Positions 17,074 through 25,672 of a stretch of DNA of 53,234 nt are shown here, one piece after another. The position numbers and the translations under genes were made by a program. This DNA comes from CAZUVM01 sp964623885. Its GTDB lineage: Bacteria > Verrucomicrobiota > Verrucomicrobiia > Limisphaerales > UBA8199. Under the pieces are notes generated by a model. It was not told the DNA's origin. It ran no database searches and saw only the letters and a program-made list of their open reading frames with translations. How positions within the stretch are numbered: the stretch's first letter is position 1; the number at the start of each line of letters is the position of its first letter. The stretch is taken from positions 1 to 53,234 of the forward strand of contig CAZUVM010000092.1 of assembly GCA_964623885.1 (NCBI GenBank), read 5' to 3'.

Positions 17074-18921
17074 TCATTTCGCGGTCATGCTTTTAGCCCA
17101 GTCGTCCAGGGAGCGGCCCTCACTGATATGCGTTATGCCTGCTCCGCGCGCCACATCCATGAACTGCCGGAGCCGTTCCTCGCGCGCACCTTCGCTCAAT
17201 CGGCCGGTAACGAGTCGAGTATACCAGATTGGCAAGTGGGCCACGTCGACGCGGGATTGGATGGTTAAGTCGCCCAGGGCATGCGCGTCATTCAGTAACT
17301 GGTCGGCCGCCGAAATGAGTTGGTCGTTCAAATACGCAGTTCTGGGCGAGTCGGAAATATGAGCGTGCGTTTTGCCGTCACGCACCTGCGCCTGGAGCAC
17401 GTCGAGATAAGCCTGCAGCTTGGGGGCGGCCGGTCCATAGTAACCGCGAAGAAACTCAGCCGTAAGCTTGGGCATGTCCGCGTCCGGATGCCAGAGCAAC
17501 TCGGCGAGCAGATAAGATCGCAAAGGTCCCATTTCGCCGGTACCAGGGGAGTAGTTTCCTTCTTCGAAGAGGCCTTTGACGCCATGCTCCACGAAGAAGC
17601 GGACGTTGGGCTGGAGAACATCAATATTCGGAAACGGCTGCTGGTAATGAGAAAAGTTGGATGTGTAATCCCAGACATAGAGCTTGGGAGCAACGGGCTC
17701 CCACGCGAGAATGTCCGCGCGAAAGCGCTGATTTTGTTGTGAATCGCATGTCGCCAGGGGGTGCGCGAAGCAGCATTCGATCGAGCACAGCCGGATGATG
17801 ACGTTTTGGCGGGGCCGAACTGTCCGTGGCGGCTTGCGCGTGTATTGGTAGGCCAGTGTGTCGATCCGCACCTTCGGATAGTCCTGTTCGATATCGGCAG
17901 CCACAGCGTTGACGAACCGAATCAGCGAAGCTGCCGGACTTTCTTGTTCGTCGTCCAGGGCTTTGCATTCGGGGCACTGGCACCAGTTGCCCGTGTCATT
18001 TTGAGACACGCTGATGATGGTGGCTTCCGGATGCTCTTTGAGCCACTCGCGGACCTTTGCAATAGCAAGTTTCAGCACGTCCGGATTCGAAAGGCAACGT
18101 TGGACGTAACCGCTTTTACGCTCGCCGTTGATCAGTGGAAAATACTCGGGGTGCTCGCTGTAAAGCTTCCGAGGCACCAGGCTGTCCATGCTGTGAACGA
18201 ACGGGAAATAAACAACCGCCTGTCCCCCGTGCTTTTCGGTTAATTGATAATGATCGCCGTTAAGCCGACGCCGAGCAGCAAAGTCCGCGTTACGCATCAT
18301 CTCGGTCCAAAAAACCTCGCGGTATTCTAATGCCGGCAAATGCCTTTCAGCCAGGACTGGTAGAGTGAGTCGATTAGTGGTCGGAACCGACTCCACCTCC
18401 GGTGTAAACCAGCGCACGCCTAGTTTATCCTCTAATAACTCATAAACGCCATAGAGCGTTCCTCGGGGCTTGCCCCCGGCGATGATGAGCCGGTTTCGAT
18501 CGGTGCGTAGAACGAATCCCTCGGTGCCCAGGCTATAAAAATCGATTTTTGACCGCAGCTTTTGCAGATGGGAGTTTTCACCCAGGAGAATCTCATGCGA
18601 CGCGGGACGTTCCGCATCGTTGACGATCGGCAGTTTAGCGCCAGCTATCTTCTCGAGATACCCTTGGAGTTCGCTTGCAGCATAGCGTTCGGAGGGCGGG
18701 GCATTGGCGGCAATGACAATGATATACGGGCTGCGGCCCTTCGCGCAAAGCGTGAGCGCCGACCCTGCGGTTGCGGAGCAAGCAAATAATGCGAGGGCAA
18801 GCAAGGACATTGCCCCCAACCCGAGGTATAACCAGGTTAAGTAACCCAGGCATCCTCGCAAGCGGGCTAAAGCATAAGCCATAAAATATTCAGCGCTCGG
18901 TAAACCTTCTGCGCAATACAA
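17074..18921 (-). CDS. DUF4838 protein with GH20-like N-domain
   Basis: A 615-residue exported or membrane-anchored protein. A hydrophobic segment at about residues 30-52 (LYLGLGAMSLLALALFACSA) is a signal anchor or lipoprotein-like signal. Residues about 65-165 form the non-catalytic GH20/alpha-glucuronidase N-domain (ERYAASELQGYLEKIAGAKL ... GTLYGVYELLEDKLGVRWF). The rest is DUF4838, with SQNDTGNWCQCPECKALDDE, a conserved Asn-Asp and Cys-x-Cys-x2-Cys cluster. The family is thought to be a TIM-barrel glycosidase-like group; the substrate is unknown. An alternative ATG 13 codons downstream is possible. First gene of the operon with GT4 and esterase; divergent from the MFS gene. Confidence 0.85.
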   Translation of the reverse strand: MYCAEGLPSAEYFMAYALARLRGCLGYLTWLYLGLGAMSLLALALFACSATAGSALTLCAKGRSPYIIVIAANAPPSERYAASELQGYLEKIAGAKLPIVNDAERPASHEILLGENSHLQKLRSKIDFYSLGTEGFVLRTDRNRLIIAGGKPRGTLYGVYELLEDKLGVRWFTPEVESVPTTNRLTLPVLAERHLPALEYREVFWTEMMRNADFAARRRLNGDHYQLTEKHGGQAVVYFPFVHSMDSLVPRKLYSEHPEYFPLINGERKSGYVQRCLSNPDVLKLAIAKVREWLKEHPEATIISVSQNDTGNWCQCPECKALDDEQESPAASLIRFVNAVAADIEQDYPKVRIDTLAYQYTRKPPRTVRPRQNVIIRLCSIECCFAHPLATCDSQQNQRFRADILAWEPVAPKLYVWDYTSNFSHYQQPFPNIDVLQPNVRFFVEHGVKGLFEEGNYSPGTGEMGPLRSYLLAELLWHPDADMPKLTAEFLRGYYGPAAPKLQAYLDVLQAQVRDGKTHAHISDSPRTAYLNDQLISAADQLLNDAHALGDLTIQSRVDVAHLPIWYTRLVTGRLSEGAREERLRQFMDVARGAGITHISEGRSLDDWAKSMTAK

Positions 18922-18974
18922 AACTCAGAATCTCCAGCGTGCATTGCAATCGATATTGGACCCAGTTTTATCGA

Positions 18975-19004
18975 TTGGTGTTGGCGTGGCGCCTTGCCTA
19001 TAGT
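18975..19004 (+). promoter_or_regulatory. Possible promoter of the MFS-acyltransferase pair
   Basis: TTGGTG at 18975-18980 and TATAGT at 18999-19004, 18 bp apart, about 57 bp before the GTG start of the transporter gene. It is the best sigma-70-like match in the 140-bp divergent region, but only by eye. Confidence 0.3.
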
Positions 19005-19061
19005 CGCTGCGTCGTCAATTGATTGTTCAGAGTCGCCGGCCGGCCATAACTATTACCGCGT

Positions 19062-20303
19062 GTGCGCAAACAACTGACACCTTTCTGGATCCTGCTTACC
19101 CTCACTGGACTCAACCTGTTGAACTACCTCGATCGGTACGTAGTCTACGCGGTCCGCACACCGCTGGCCAATGAGTTCCACATTAATTACGGGGATTCCG
19201 GCCGGACAGTGACCGCCTTCATGCTCGGGTATTTTGTCACTTCGCCTTTTTTTGGATATCTCGGTGACCGGATCGCCCGTAAATGGCTAATCGCCTTGGG
19301 CATTTTCGTTTGGAGCCTGGGAACGGTATTGACCGGTTTCGCAACTAGTTTCACGGTGCTGCTAATGTTTCGCGTGCTGGTAGGGTTTGGCGAGGCAAGT
19401 TATGCCACGCTGAGCCCCAGCCTGATTTCCGATGCGTTCGGGCCAACCCGGCGAAACAACGCCCTAACAATATTTTACGCCGCAATTCCATTCGGCGCGG
19501 CGTTGGGCTTTTTAATCGGCGGTCAGGTGTCGACCCACTGGGGTTGGCGTCACGCTTTTATCTGGCCAGGCCTGCCGGGGCTGCTACTCGCGCTGGTGCT
19601 GCTGCCCTTTGCCGAACCGAAACGCGGCCAATCCGAGCTCAGCGCCGGCGAAACGGTCTCAAAGCCTCGCCCCGAGGACTACCTGAAGTTAGTGCGCAAT
19701 GCGGATTATCAATTAGTCATTTGGGGATACGTTGCTTACACCTTCGCGATGGGAGCGTTCGGCATGTGGGGACCCGCGTTCCTGGAGCAGGTTCATCACC
19801 TCTCCACCAAACAAACCGACAACTTCTTTGCGGCAGTGCTGGTGGGGACCGGTTTGGGGGGCACGCTTGTCGGCGGGTTCGTTGCCACGCTCTGGCATAA
19901 GCGCAGCCCGGCAGGCTATGCCTGGCTCCTGGGCAGCTCCGTTTTGGTTGCCGCACCGGTGGCCTTTGGTTCATTCCTTTGCCACAACGCCACGACCGCA
20001 AGGGTCTTGATGGCTACAGCCATGTTCCTCCTTTTTCTTTCCACTGGCCCGGTCAATACCCTGATCCTCGAAACGGTCCCGGTAAACTTGCGGGCCAGCG
20101 CTATGGCTGCCTCCATTTTCATGATTCATCTGTTCGGCGATATGTGGTCCCCCGAACTCGTCGGGCGATTGGCCGACCGGTGGGGTGGTGGAGTAGCTCA
20201 GGCTGTGCTGGTCCTGCCGGTTATGCTTTTGATTGGCGGGGTTCTTTGGATGTTGCAGGCATTGCGCACTGCCGGCGCGTCTCGAGCTAAGATCCCGTCA
20301 TGA
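19062..20303 (+). CDS. Spinster-type MFS transporter
   Basis: A 413-residue major facilitator with about 12 membrane helices. NLLNYLDRYVVYAVRTPLA in helix 1 and GYLGDRIARKW in the helix 2-3 loop are close to the Spinster (Spns) subfamily, as is RVLVGFGEASYATLSPSLISD in helix 4. Eukaryotic Spns proteins export lysophospholipids and sphingosine-1-phosphate (family knowledge). The gene overlaps the next one, an Aas-like acyltransferase/synthetase, by 4 bp (ATGA), so the two are translationally coupled. This suggests transport of a lysolipid to that enzyme. GTG at 19062 is the start; no better upstream start is seen. Confidence 0.88.
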   Translation: MRKQLTPFWILLTLTGLNLLNYLDRYVVYAVRTPLANEFHINYGDSGRTVTAFMLGYFVTSPFFGYLGDRIARKWLIALGIFVWSLGTVLTGFATSFTVLLMFRVLVGFGEASYATLSPSLISDAFGPTRRNNALTIFYAAIPFGAALGFLIGGQVSTHWGWRHAFIWPGLPGLLLALVLLPFAEPKRGQSELSAGETVSKPRPEDYLKLVRNADYQLVIWGYVAYTFAMGAFGMWGPAFLEQVHHLSTKQTDNFFAAVLVGTGLGGTLVGGFVATLWHKRSPAGYAWLLGSSVLVAAPVAFGSFLCHNATTARVLMATAMFLLFLSTGPVNTLILETVPVNLRASAMAASIFMIHLFGDMWSPELVGRLADRWGGGVAQAVLVLPVMLLIGGVLWMLQALRTAGASRAKIPS

Positions 20304-22531
20304 GCCGCGGACCCAGACGAATCATTGAGGGAGGGGCTTTGCGGATCTTTTTGTGGTTCTTAACGCATACGTTCTATCGCCTGCGCGCAGATGGGGCCGA
20401 AAACATTCCTGCGTCAGGCGGCGCGTTGCTGGTCTGCAATCATCTTTCATTAATCGACGCATTGCTGCTGGCAGCAACCACACGACGTCACATTAGGTTC
20501 ATTATTTATAAAGGCGTTTACGATCAGCGTTGGATCAAACCTATCGCCCGCCTGATGCAGGCGATTCCCATTTCCTCCGAGTTGCGGCCCCGGGAAATGC
20601 TGCAGTCGCTGAAAACCGCCAGCGAGGCCATTCGGAACGGCGAGATCGTCTGCATTTTCGCTGAAGGCCAAATCACTCGAATCGGGCACATGTTGCCTTT
20701 TCGCCGTGGTTTCGAGCGGATCATGAAAGACATCGAGGCGCCTATCATACCGGTGGCGCTCGATGGAGTCTGGGGCAGCATCTTCAGCTTCGAGAAAGGA
20801 CGATTTGTTTGGAAATGGCCACGGCGAATACCATTTCCGGTCGCAGTGAATATTGGCAAGCCATTGCCGCACGATTCGACGCCGGCGCTGGTGCGGCAAA
20901 TCGTCCAACAACTCATGGCCGAGGCATGGCAGCACCGCAAAGAGCGAATGCAAACTCTGCATCGCGCATTCGTCGCCACCGCGCGCCGGCATCCTTTCCG
21001 CTGTTTCATGGCCGACCCGCAGACGCCACGATTGACCTTTGGTGCCGCGTTGATGCGCACCATCTTTCTTGCTCGGCGACTGGAGCCCGTGACTGTCGGG
21101 CAGGGGAGCATCGGAATGCTGCTGCCTCCCTCCGTGCCGGGCGCGCTGGTGAATTTTGCCGCGCTGTTGATGGGCAAGTTGCCGGTCAATCTAAACTATA
21201 CGACTTCGGAAGAGTCCCTGGCCTCCTGCTTGGGTCAGTGCCAGATCAAAACGGTCGTCTCTTCGAGAACTTTTCTTGAGAAAATTAAGATTAAAGTGCC
21301 GGCTGAGGTGCGATTTTTGGAAGACCTCGCTGCGCGGCCGACCTCGACTGAAAAAATCACGGCTCTGCTCGCAAGCTGGCTGATGCCCTTGGGTTTGCTC
21401 GAGCGTTGGCTCGGTCGTGAAAAAAAAGCTGAACTGGATGATCTGGCAACCGTCATTTTTTCCAGCGGCAGCACCGGCGAACCCAAAGGCGTCATGCTCA
21501 GCCACTACAATATCGGCTCGAACATCCAGCAGCTCGATCAGGTTTTTGGCTTGAACCCGAACGACGGCTTACTTGGCATTTTGCCGTTCTTCCACTCTTT
21601 CGGTTTTACCGGAACTTTGTGGTTGCCGGCCGTCCTCGGAGTGCGCGTTGCCTTTTATCCGAACCCACTCGATGCCAAGGCGATTGGTCCCATTGTAAAT
21701 CAGCACGCCCTCACTTTCCTGCTCGCTACACCAACCTTCCTGCAGCTCTATTTGCGCGGTTGCGCGCCGGAAGATTTCGGCAGCCTCCGAATTGTAATGA
21801 CAGGCGCCGAAAAGCTTTCCGAACGCCTTGCAACTGCGTTCGAAGAGGAATTCGGGATCAGGCCCCTCGAAGGCTACGGTTGCACCGAGTGTTCGCCGGT
21901 CGTGGCCGTCAACACAGATGACTTTCGCTCCGCCGGTTTCCGGCAGGTCGGCGCAAAGCGAGGTAAAATCGGCCACCCTGTCCCGGGCATGTGCGTGCAG
22001 ATCGTCGATCCCGAAAGCGGCGCGCAAATGCCCATCGGTCAGTCCGGCCTGCTGCAGGTGCGCGGACCCAACGTAATGCAAGGTTACTTGGCCCAACCGG
22101 CCAAAACAGGTGAAGTCCTGCGCGATGGCTGGTATATCACCGGCGATATGGCGGCAATGGATGAAGACGGTTTTCTTCAAATCACCGATCGTCTCAGCCG
22201 GTTCAGCAAGATTGGTGGTGAAATGGTGCCGCACATCAAGATCGAGGAAAAGCTGCACGAACTGATCGGGGCCGCCGAACAGACGTTTGTCGTGGCCGGC
22301 GTGCCGGACGAAAAGAAAGGCGAACGGTTGCTTGTCCTGCACAAGTTGGGCGATGCGCAGCTCCAACAATGCCTGGAAGAATTTGCCCAGAGCGAGCTGC
22401 CCAATCTTTGGAAGCCCAGGCCGGATCAATTCCATCGCGTGGAATCATTCCCATACCTCGGAACCGGAAAGTTGGACTTGAGGCGGGTTCGCGAGCAAGC
22501 GCTCCTATTGAACAACGAAGTAACAAAGTAA
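20300..22531 (+). CDS. Aas-like acyltransferase / acyl-ACP synthetase fusion
   Basis: A 743-residue fusion. The N-terminal PlsC-type lysophospholipid acyltransferase (about 10-215) has the HX4D motif (His48-LSLI-Asp53) and FAEGQITR (120-127). The C-terminal AMP-dependent acyl ligase (about 230-735) has SSGSTGEPKGVMLSH (near 390), EGYGCTECSP (near 525) and GWYITGDMA (near 612). The order and length match E. coli Aas, which re-acylates lysophosphatidylethanolamine with fatty acid activated on ACP. The acyltransferase faces the preceding transporter by gene coupling (4-bp overlap), like lplT-aas in enterics. Probably inner-membrane associated. The stop lies 30 bp from the convergent phosphodiesterase gene. 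Confidence 0.9.
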   Translation: MSRGPRRIIEGGALRIFLWFLTHTFYRLRADGAENIPASGGALLVCNHLSLIDALLLAATTRRHIRFIIYKGVYDQRWIKPIARLMQAIPISSELRPREMLQSLKTASEAIRNGEIVCIFAEGQITRIGHMLPFRRGFERIMKDIEAPIIPVALDGVWGSIFSFEKGRFVWKWPRRIPFPVAVNIGKPLPHDSTPALVRQIVQQLMAEAWQHRKERMQTLHRAFVATARRHPFRCFMADPQTPRLTFGAALMRTIFLARRLEPVTVGQGSIGMLLPPSVPGALVNFAALLMGKLPVNLNYTTSEESLASCLGQCQIKTVVSSRTFLEKIKIKVPAEVRFLEDLAARPTSTEKITALLASWLMPLGLLERWLGREKKAELDDLATVIFSSGSTGEPKGVMLSHYNIGSNIQQLDQVFGLNPNDGLLGILPFFHSFGFTGTLWLPAVLGVRVAFYPNPLDAKAIGPIVNQHALTFLLATPTFLQLYLRGCAPEDFGSLRIVMTGAEKLSERLATAFEEEFGIRPLEGYGCTECSPVVAVNTDDFRSAGFRQVGAKRGKIGHPVPGMCVQIVDPESGAQMPIGQSGLLQVRGPNVMQGYLAQPAKTGEVLRDGWYITGDMAAMDEDGFLQITDRLSRFSKIGGEMVPHIKIEEKLHELIGAAEQTFVVAGVPDEKKGERLLVLHKLGDAQLQQCLEEFAQSELPNLWKPRPDQFHRVESFPYLGTGKLDLRRVREQALLLNNEVTK

Positions 22532-22561
22532 CCAAGAGAAGTCGATGGCTGCGTTGTTCGT

Positions 22562-23026
22562 CTATAGCGGTAAAAACTCCGGTCGCAGCTCGGAAACTTC
22601 TCGATGCAGAATGGCCACACTGCGCGGCATTCCAAAACGCGATTTACCTGCATAACCCGGATTGAAATACAACGTCCTGGAAATCGTTTCCGCAAAAGGT
22701 TTATGCGTGTGGCCAAATATCACCACGTCCGGCCGCTCGCGTTCAATTCTTTGTTGAAGCGCTTCCTCCAGATGATGCGGATACACGATATGGTGGAGCA
22801 GGAAACTGACCGTGCCCACTTTAATGACTTTGGTTAATGGATAACGATAACCAGGGTCATCGGTGTTCCCGCCCACCGCCGTCACCGGCGCGATTTCCGC
22901 CAGTTCCGCCAGGATGTGCGGTTGCCCAATGTCTCCGGCGTGGAAGATATGCTCAACTTCCTCGAACAGCTTTGGAATTTGAGGGTCGAGGTAATTGTGA
23001 GTGTCCGAGATGACGCCGACCTTCAT
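22562..23026 (-). CDS. YfcE/MJ0936-type metallophosphodiesterase
   Basis: A 154-residue calcineurin-like phosphoesterase with the full metal-site set: SDTHNYL (Asp8, His10), HAGDIG, GGNTDD (Asn), the HH pair in LLHHIVYPHH and GHTHKP. The compact length and VISDTH start match YfcE and MJ0936, small phosphodiesterases whose physiological substrate is uncertain. Cytoplasmic, single gene, convergent with the acyltransferase fusion. Confidence 0.9.
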   Translation of the reverse strand: MKVGVISDTHNYLDPQIPKLFEEVEHIFHAGDIGQPHILAELAEIAPVTAVGGNTDDPGYRYPLTKVIKVGTVSFLLHHIVYPHHLEEALQQRIERERPDVVIFGHTHKPFAETISRTLYFNPGYAGKSRFGMPRSVAILHREVSELRPEFLPL

Positions 23027-23274
23027 ATAAACCTAAGAGTAAGGACAGAATGCTGACAAATGAAGCTTCGCTTCGGTGGAGCAATTTGTCGTTTAGATGA
23101 GTTGAGCTTTGAGTATCGAAAAATGCTCATTGGTGATTGAAAATGTTCTGTCCGTGACCCTGCAGTGGTGCTTGCTCGGCGCCGCCAATAACCAATGACC
23201 CATCCTCAATGCTCAATTCTTAATGAAATCGGTGCGTGATTGATCAGGGGCAGGGAACTTGTCTGAGGCTCTCG
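23027..23274. other. Gene-free stretch
   Basis: 248 bp with no supported gene. Near 23046-23150 GACAGAATG and CATTTTC/GTTCTGTC form the ends of a loose inverted arrangement, and a GAAGCTTCGCTTC hairpin lies at about 23061-23073. Nothing regulatory is clear. Confidence 0.35.
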
Positions 23275-23925
23275 CTAGCTGGCGTTGGCCTCGCCTGGCT
23301 CGGGTTCGCCCTCCGGTTCTTCCTCTTTCTCATCCTCGCTCTCTTTCTCGCGCTTGGATTCCGCCGCTTCTGACATCTTCATCGCGCCAACAAAGAGCCC
23401 CGTGAAAAGTCCTCCGCCCAACAGGGTATTCCGAAAGAATTCCCAGGTCGGAGGAAAGCCGTTGATTCCTTTAGTCAGCGCGGTGATCCAACCGATGAAA
23501 TCTCTGGTGTACTCTGGCGCATTTGAAAAGTTAAATAACCAGGAGGCCGTATTGGTGATAACATAGAATAGGATCGCGCCCAGTATGCCGCCGCCCAGCA
23601 AACCGATAAAAGAGCTCTGCGGTTTGAACCGGCGCCCAAGCCAAATTAACAAACCATAGACGACATAGTTTATTAGCTGGTAGGTCATCGCCGCCCCGTT
23701 AAATACGTCGAAACCAGAGTGGTACTTATAATAAAAGTCCAATCCGAGATCCGTGATCACCATGACGGCGAAGGGCAGCCACCAGGCTGTCCATCGGCCA
23801 AAATAAACACCCGCGCAGAAAAACAGGGCGTACGCCGCGCTGCACCCCGGCGGCAATATTCCGGGAATGCGGGACAGCGCGAACACCAGCATAAATGCCA
23901 GCGGCAGCACCCAGTTCCTTTTCAT
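23275..23925 (-). CDS. DUF6580 putative transport membrane protein
   Basis: A 216-residue integral membrane protein with five or six hydrophobic segments, starting MKRNWVLPLAFMLVFALSRI. It includes GVYFGRWTAWWLPFAVMVITDLGLDF and a later LLGGGLFTGLFVGAMKM. The pattern fits the DUF6580 family, which resembles small substrate-binding (S) components of ECF-type importers (family inference). The last about 28 residues are a highly charged Lys/Glu tail (SEDEKEEEPEGEPEPGE), cytoplasmic by the positive-inside rule. Alone in its direction; the ligand is unknown. Confidence 0.75.
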   Translation of the reverse strand: MKRNWVLPLAFMLVFALSRIPGILPPGCSAAYALFFCAGVYFGRWTAWWLPFAVMVITDLGLDFYYKYHSGFDVFNGAAMTYQLINYVVYGLLIWLGRRFKPQSSFIGLLGGGILGAILFYVITNTASWLFNFSNAPEYTRDFIGWITALTKGINGFPPTWEFFRNTLLGGGLFTGLFVGAMKMSEAAESKREKESEDEKEEEPEGEPEPGEANAS

Positions 23926-24016
23926 GTGCTTAGCATACCCCTGGTAGCCCCGTGCACAAGCCGGCAGGCTCCACGCTCCGGCACTTGGATGGCTGTGACA
24001 TCGCTCGCCGCACCGG

Positions 24017-25672
24017 TCAACTCTTCCCGTGACTGAGCCGATAAGCCTCGGTCGTCACGTAATACTTCGCGAGCATGTTGGGGACCTCCCAATTCGGCAG
24101 CTTGTCCTGGGCCAGATAACGCAGGAAATTTTCGGTCACTTGCGCAAAGTGAGCTTCATGACCCACTGCATATTGTTGCGGAATCGCGATTTGCCAAGAT
24201 TGACCGGCTGGCTTTACTTCCAGGCCGGGCCATGTTGCGCAGAGTTTGCCAACGGCGGCTTGCAGCGTTTTTCCAAACTCATTTGCAGGAGCGCCCGAAA
24301 TATTATCCACATAAAGCGTGGCTTCGAAATGCTGCTCCGGGCCCTGTTCAATTCGCAACGTTGCGCGCGTGCCTCGCAGAATTGAGTGGTGTGTGTCCTT
24401 GGCTCCGGGCGGGGCTTCAAATCGCCAAAGAGCTGTCACTTTCGCATGGACCCCGCGGATTGTGTAAGCCACATCACCATTTTGGAACACATTCAGATTT
24501 CCTGAGCCGTCCGCGTCAGTGCTTAGAAACTGCGGATACTGCTCCAAACCTGTTACGCGCTTGAATTGCGCCGGCGAAAGCTGCGTCGCCCAGCGACCCG
24601 CCTTCTGCACCTTAATATCCTTGCGCCAGTTGATGGCTTGGTCGGGGAAACATTCCCATTGCACCAAATCAACCAGGTGCGTGCCGACATCATTAATAGC
24701 CTCGCCCTGCTGCCGCACATCGAAGAACCAGGCCGGACGCGTCAGCGCTTTGCCGGCGACTTCCTTGAAATAATGGTGCACACTTTCCATTACCACGGCC
24801 GGTTGTTCGGCAGACCCCTTCTGCAACGTGCCGAATACCTCAGGCATCCTCGATAACTCTCTTTGCAGGATAGTCGTGATTTCGAACCGCTCCGTCATGA
24901 TATCGTATAGCAGCGCTTTCTTCTTTGTCGCTTCGTCGAAATCCTTGCGCAGCAAACCGAACCCTTCAGGCGTGATGGCCATCGGCTTGTCAGCCAAAAC
25001 ATTAAACCCGGCCCGGATCGAACGGTCGATGTACTCGGTTTTGTGGGCGTTGTTTCCGGCCAGCACAACTACGTTGCCCGCGTGCTCGCTCACCATCCGA
25101 TCGACAAAATCGCTTCCGGTGTAAACCTTCTCCTGCCAGTGCGTGGGATTGTCAGTCCGGGTATTGAAGCTCTCGATTAGCCGCAAGTGCTCTTGCAAAT
25201 CCGGCCCTGGAGGCGCGTACACGTGCACTAACTGGCTGACCTGCGGATACATCAGTTTCTGCACCAGGCCAGCGTGGAAATGCCCTGGGTCCAGGGTGAT
25301 CAGCCGGACTTCGTCAGCCGCTGAAACTTCAAGATTGCTCATGAGCAACACGCTGCAAAAAATTAAGAGGCCCAGCTTCTGAAATACGGAATCCCAAAAA
25401 GTGACATTCGAATTCCGCGAGCCTGGCTTATTTTGCCAAACCTGAGCGCCGAAAGAGTAGCGCAGATTTTCAATCTGCTGTATCGCCGATTTGCAATCCG
25501 CAGCCGCCTGTTGATCCACGTCATCGTGTTGCAATGGCGCACGGCTGCGTCGGAGGCTCAGCAGGTTGAAAACCTGTGATACGGCAGATTGAAAATCTGC
25601 GCTACACGACAAGCGCCTCGGTCGCTTAGGAAATACTCCGGCCAGGCCTTCGTGCTTTTGATATGATTTCAC
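24017..25672 (-). CDS. Exported Gfo/Idh/MocA-type oxidoreductase with repeat-derived N-terminus
   Basis: The enzyme part (from about residue 118) is a Gfo/Idh/MocA relative with a putative oxidoreductase C-terminal domain: LDPGHFHAGLVQ, VVLAGNNAHKTEYIDRSI, and the VLADKPMAI loop carrying the usual EKP-type Lys. A signal-peptide-like stretch (LGLLIFCSVLLMSNLEVSA) lies at about 100-118, far from the start. Codons about 23-72 are encoded by a palindromic dispersed repeat (25457-25605). The GTG at 25670-25672 overlaps the stop of the upstream gene in a GTGA, which supports coupling. The only other in-frame ATG is at residue 111, too short for a signal. The true start is therefore unsettled. Substrate probably an oxidised sugar. 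Confidence 0.75.
   Translation of the reverse strand: MKSYQKHEGLAGVFPKRPRRLSCSADFQSAVSQVFNLLSLRRSRAPLQHDDVDQQAAADCKSAIQQIENLRYSFGAQVWQNKPGSRNSNVTFWDSVFQKLGLLIFCSVLLMSNLEVSAADEVRLITLDPGHFHAGLVQKLMYPQVSQLVHVYAPPGPDLQEHLRLIESFNTRTDNPTHWQEKVYTGSDFVDRMVSEHAGNVVVLAGNNAHKTEYIDRSIRAGFNVLADKPMAITPEGFGLLRKDFDEATKKKALLYDIMTERFEITTILQRELSRMPEVFGTLQKGSAEQPAVVMESVHHYFKEVAGKALTRPAWFFDVRQQGEAINDVGTHLVDLVQWECFPDQAINWRKDIKVQKAGRWATQLSPAQFKRVTGLEQYPQFLSTDADGSGNLNVFQNGDVAYTIRGVHAKVTALWRFEAPPGAKDTHHSILRGTRATLRIEQGPEQHFEATLYVDNISGAPANEFGKTLQAAVGKLCATWPGLEVKPAGQSWQIAIPQQYAVGHEAHFAQVTENFLRYLAQDKLPNWEVPNMLAKYYVTTEAYRLSHGKS
25457..25605. repeat. Palindromic dispersed repeat, copy A
   Basis: The 28-bp outer arms 25457-25484 and 25578-25605 are inverted with 27 of 28 matches (arm begins GTAGCGCAGATTTTCAATCT). 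Each arm contains its own short palindrome (GCAGATT..AATCTGC), and a second palindrome, GCAGGTTGAAAACCTG, precedes the right arm. The same two-palindrome unit followed by GCGCTAC occurs at 48930-48981. It behaves like a non-autonomous, MITE- or REP-like element and lies inside the reading frame of the oxidoreductase gene. Confidence 0.8.
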
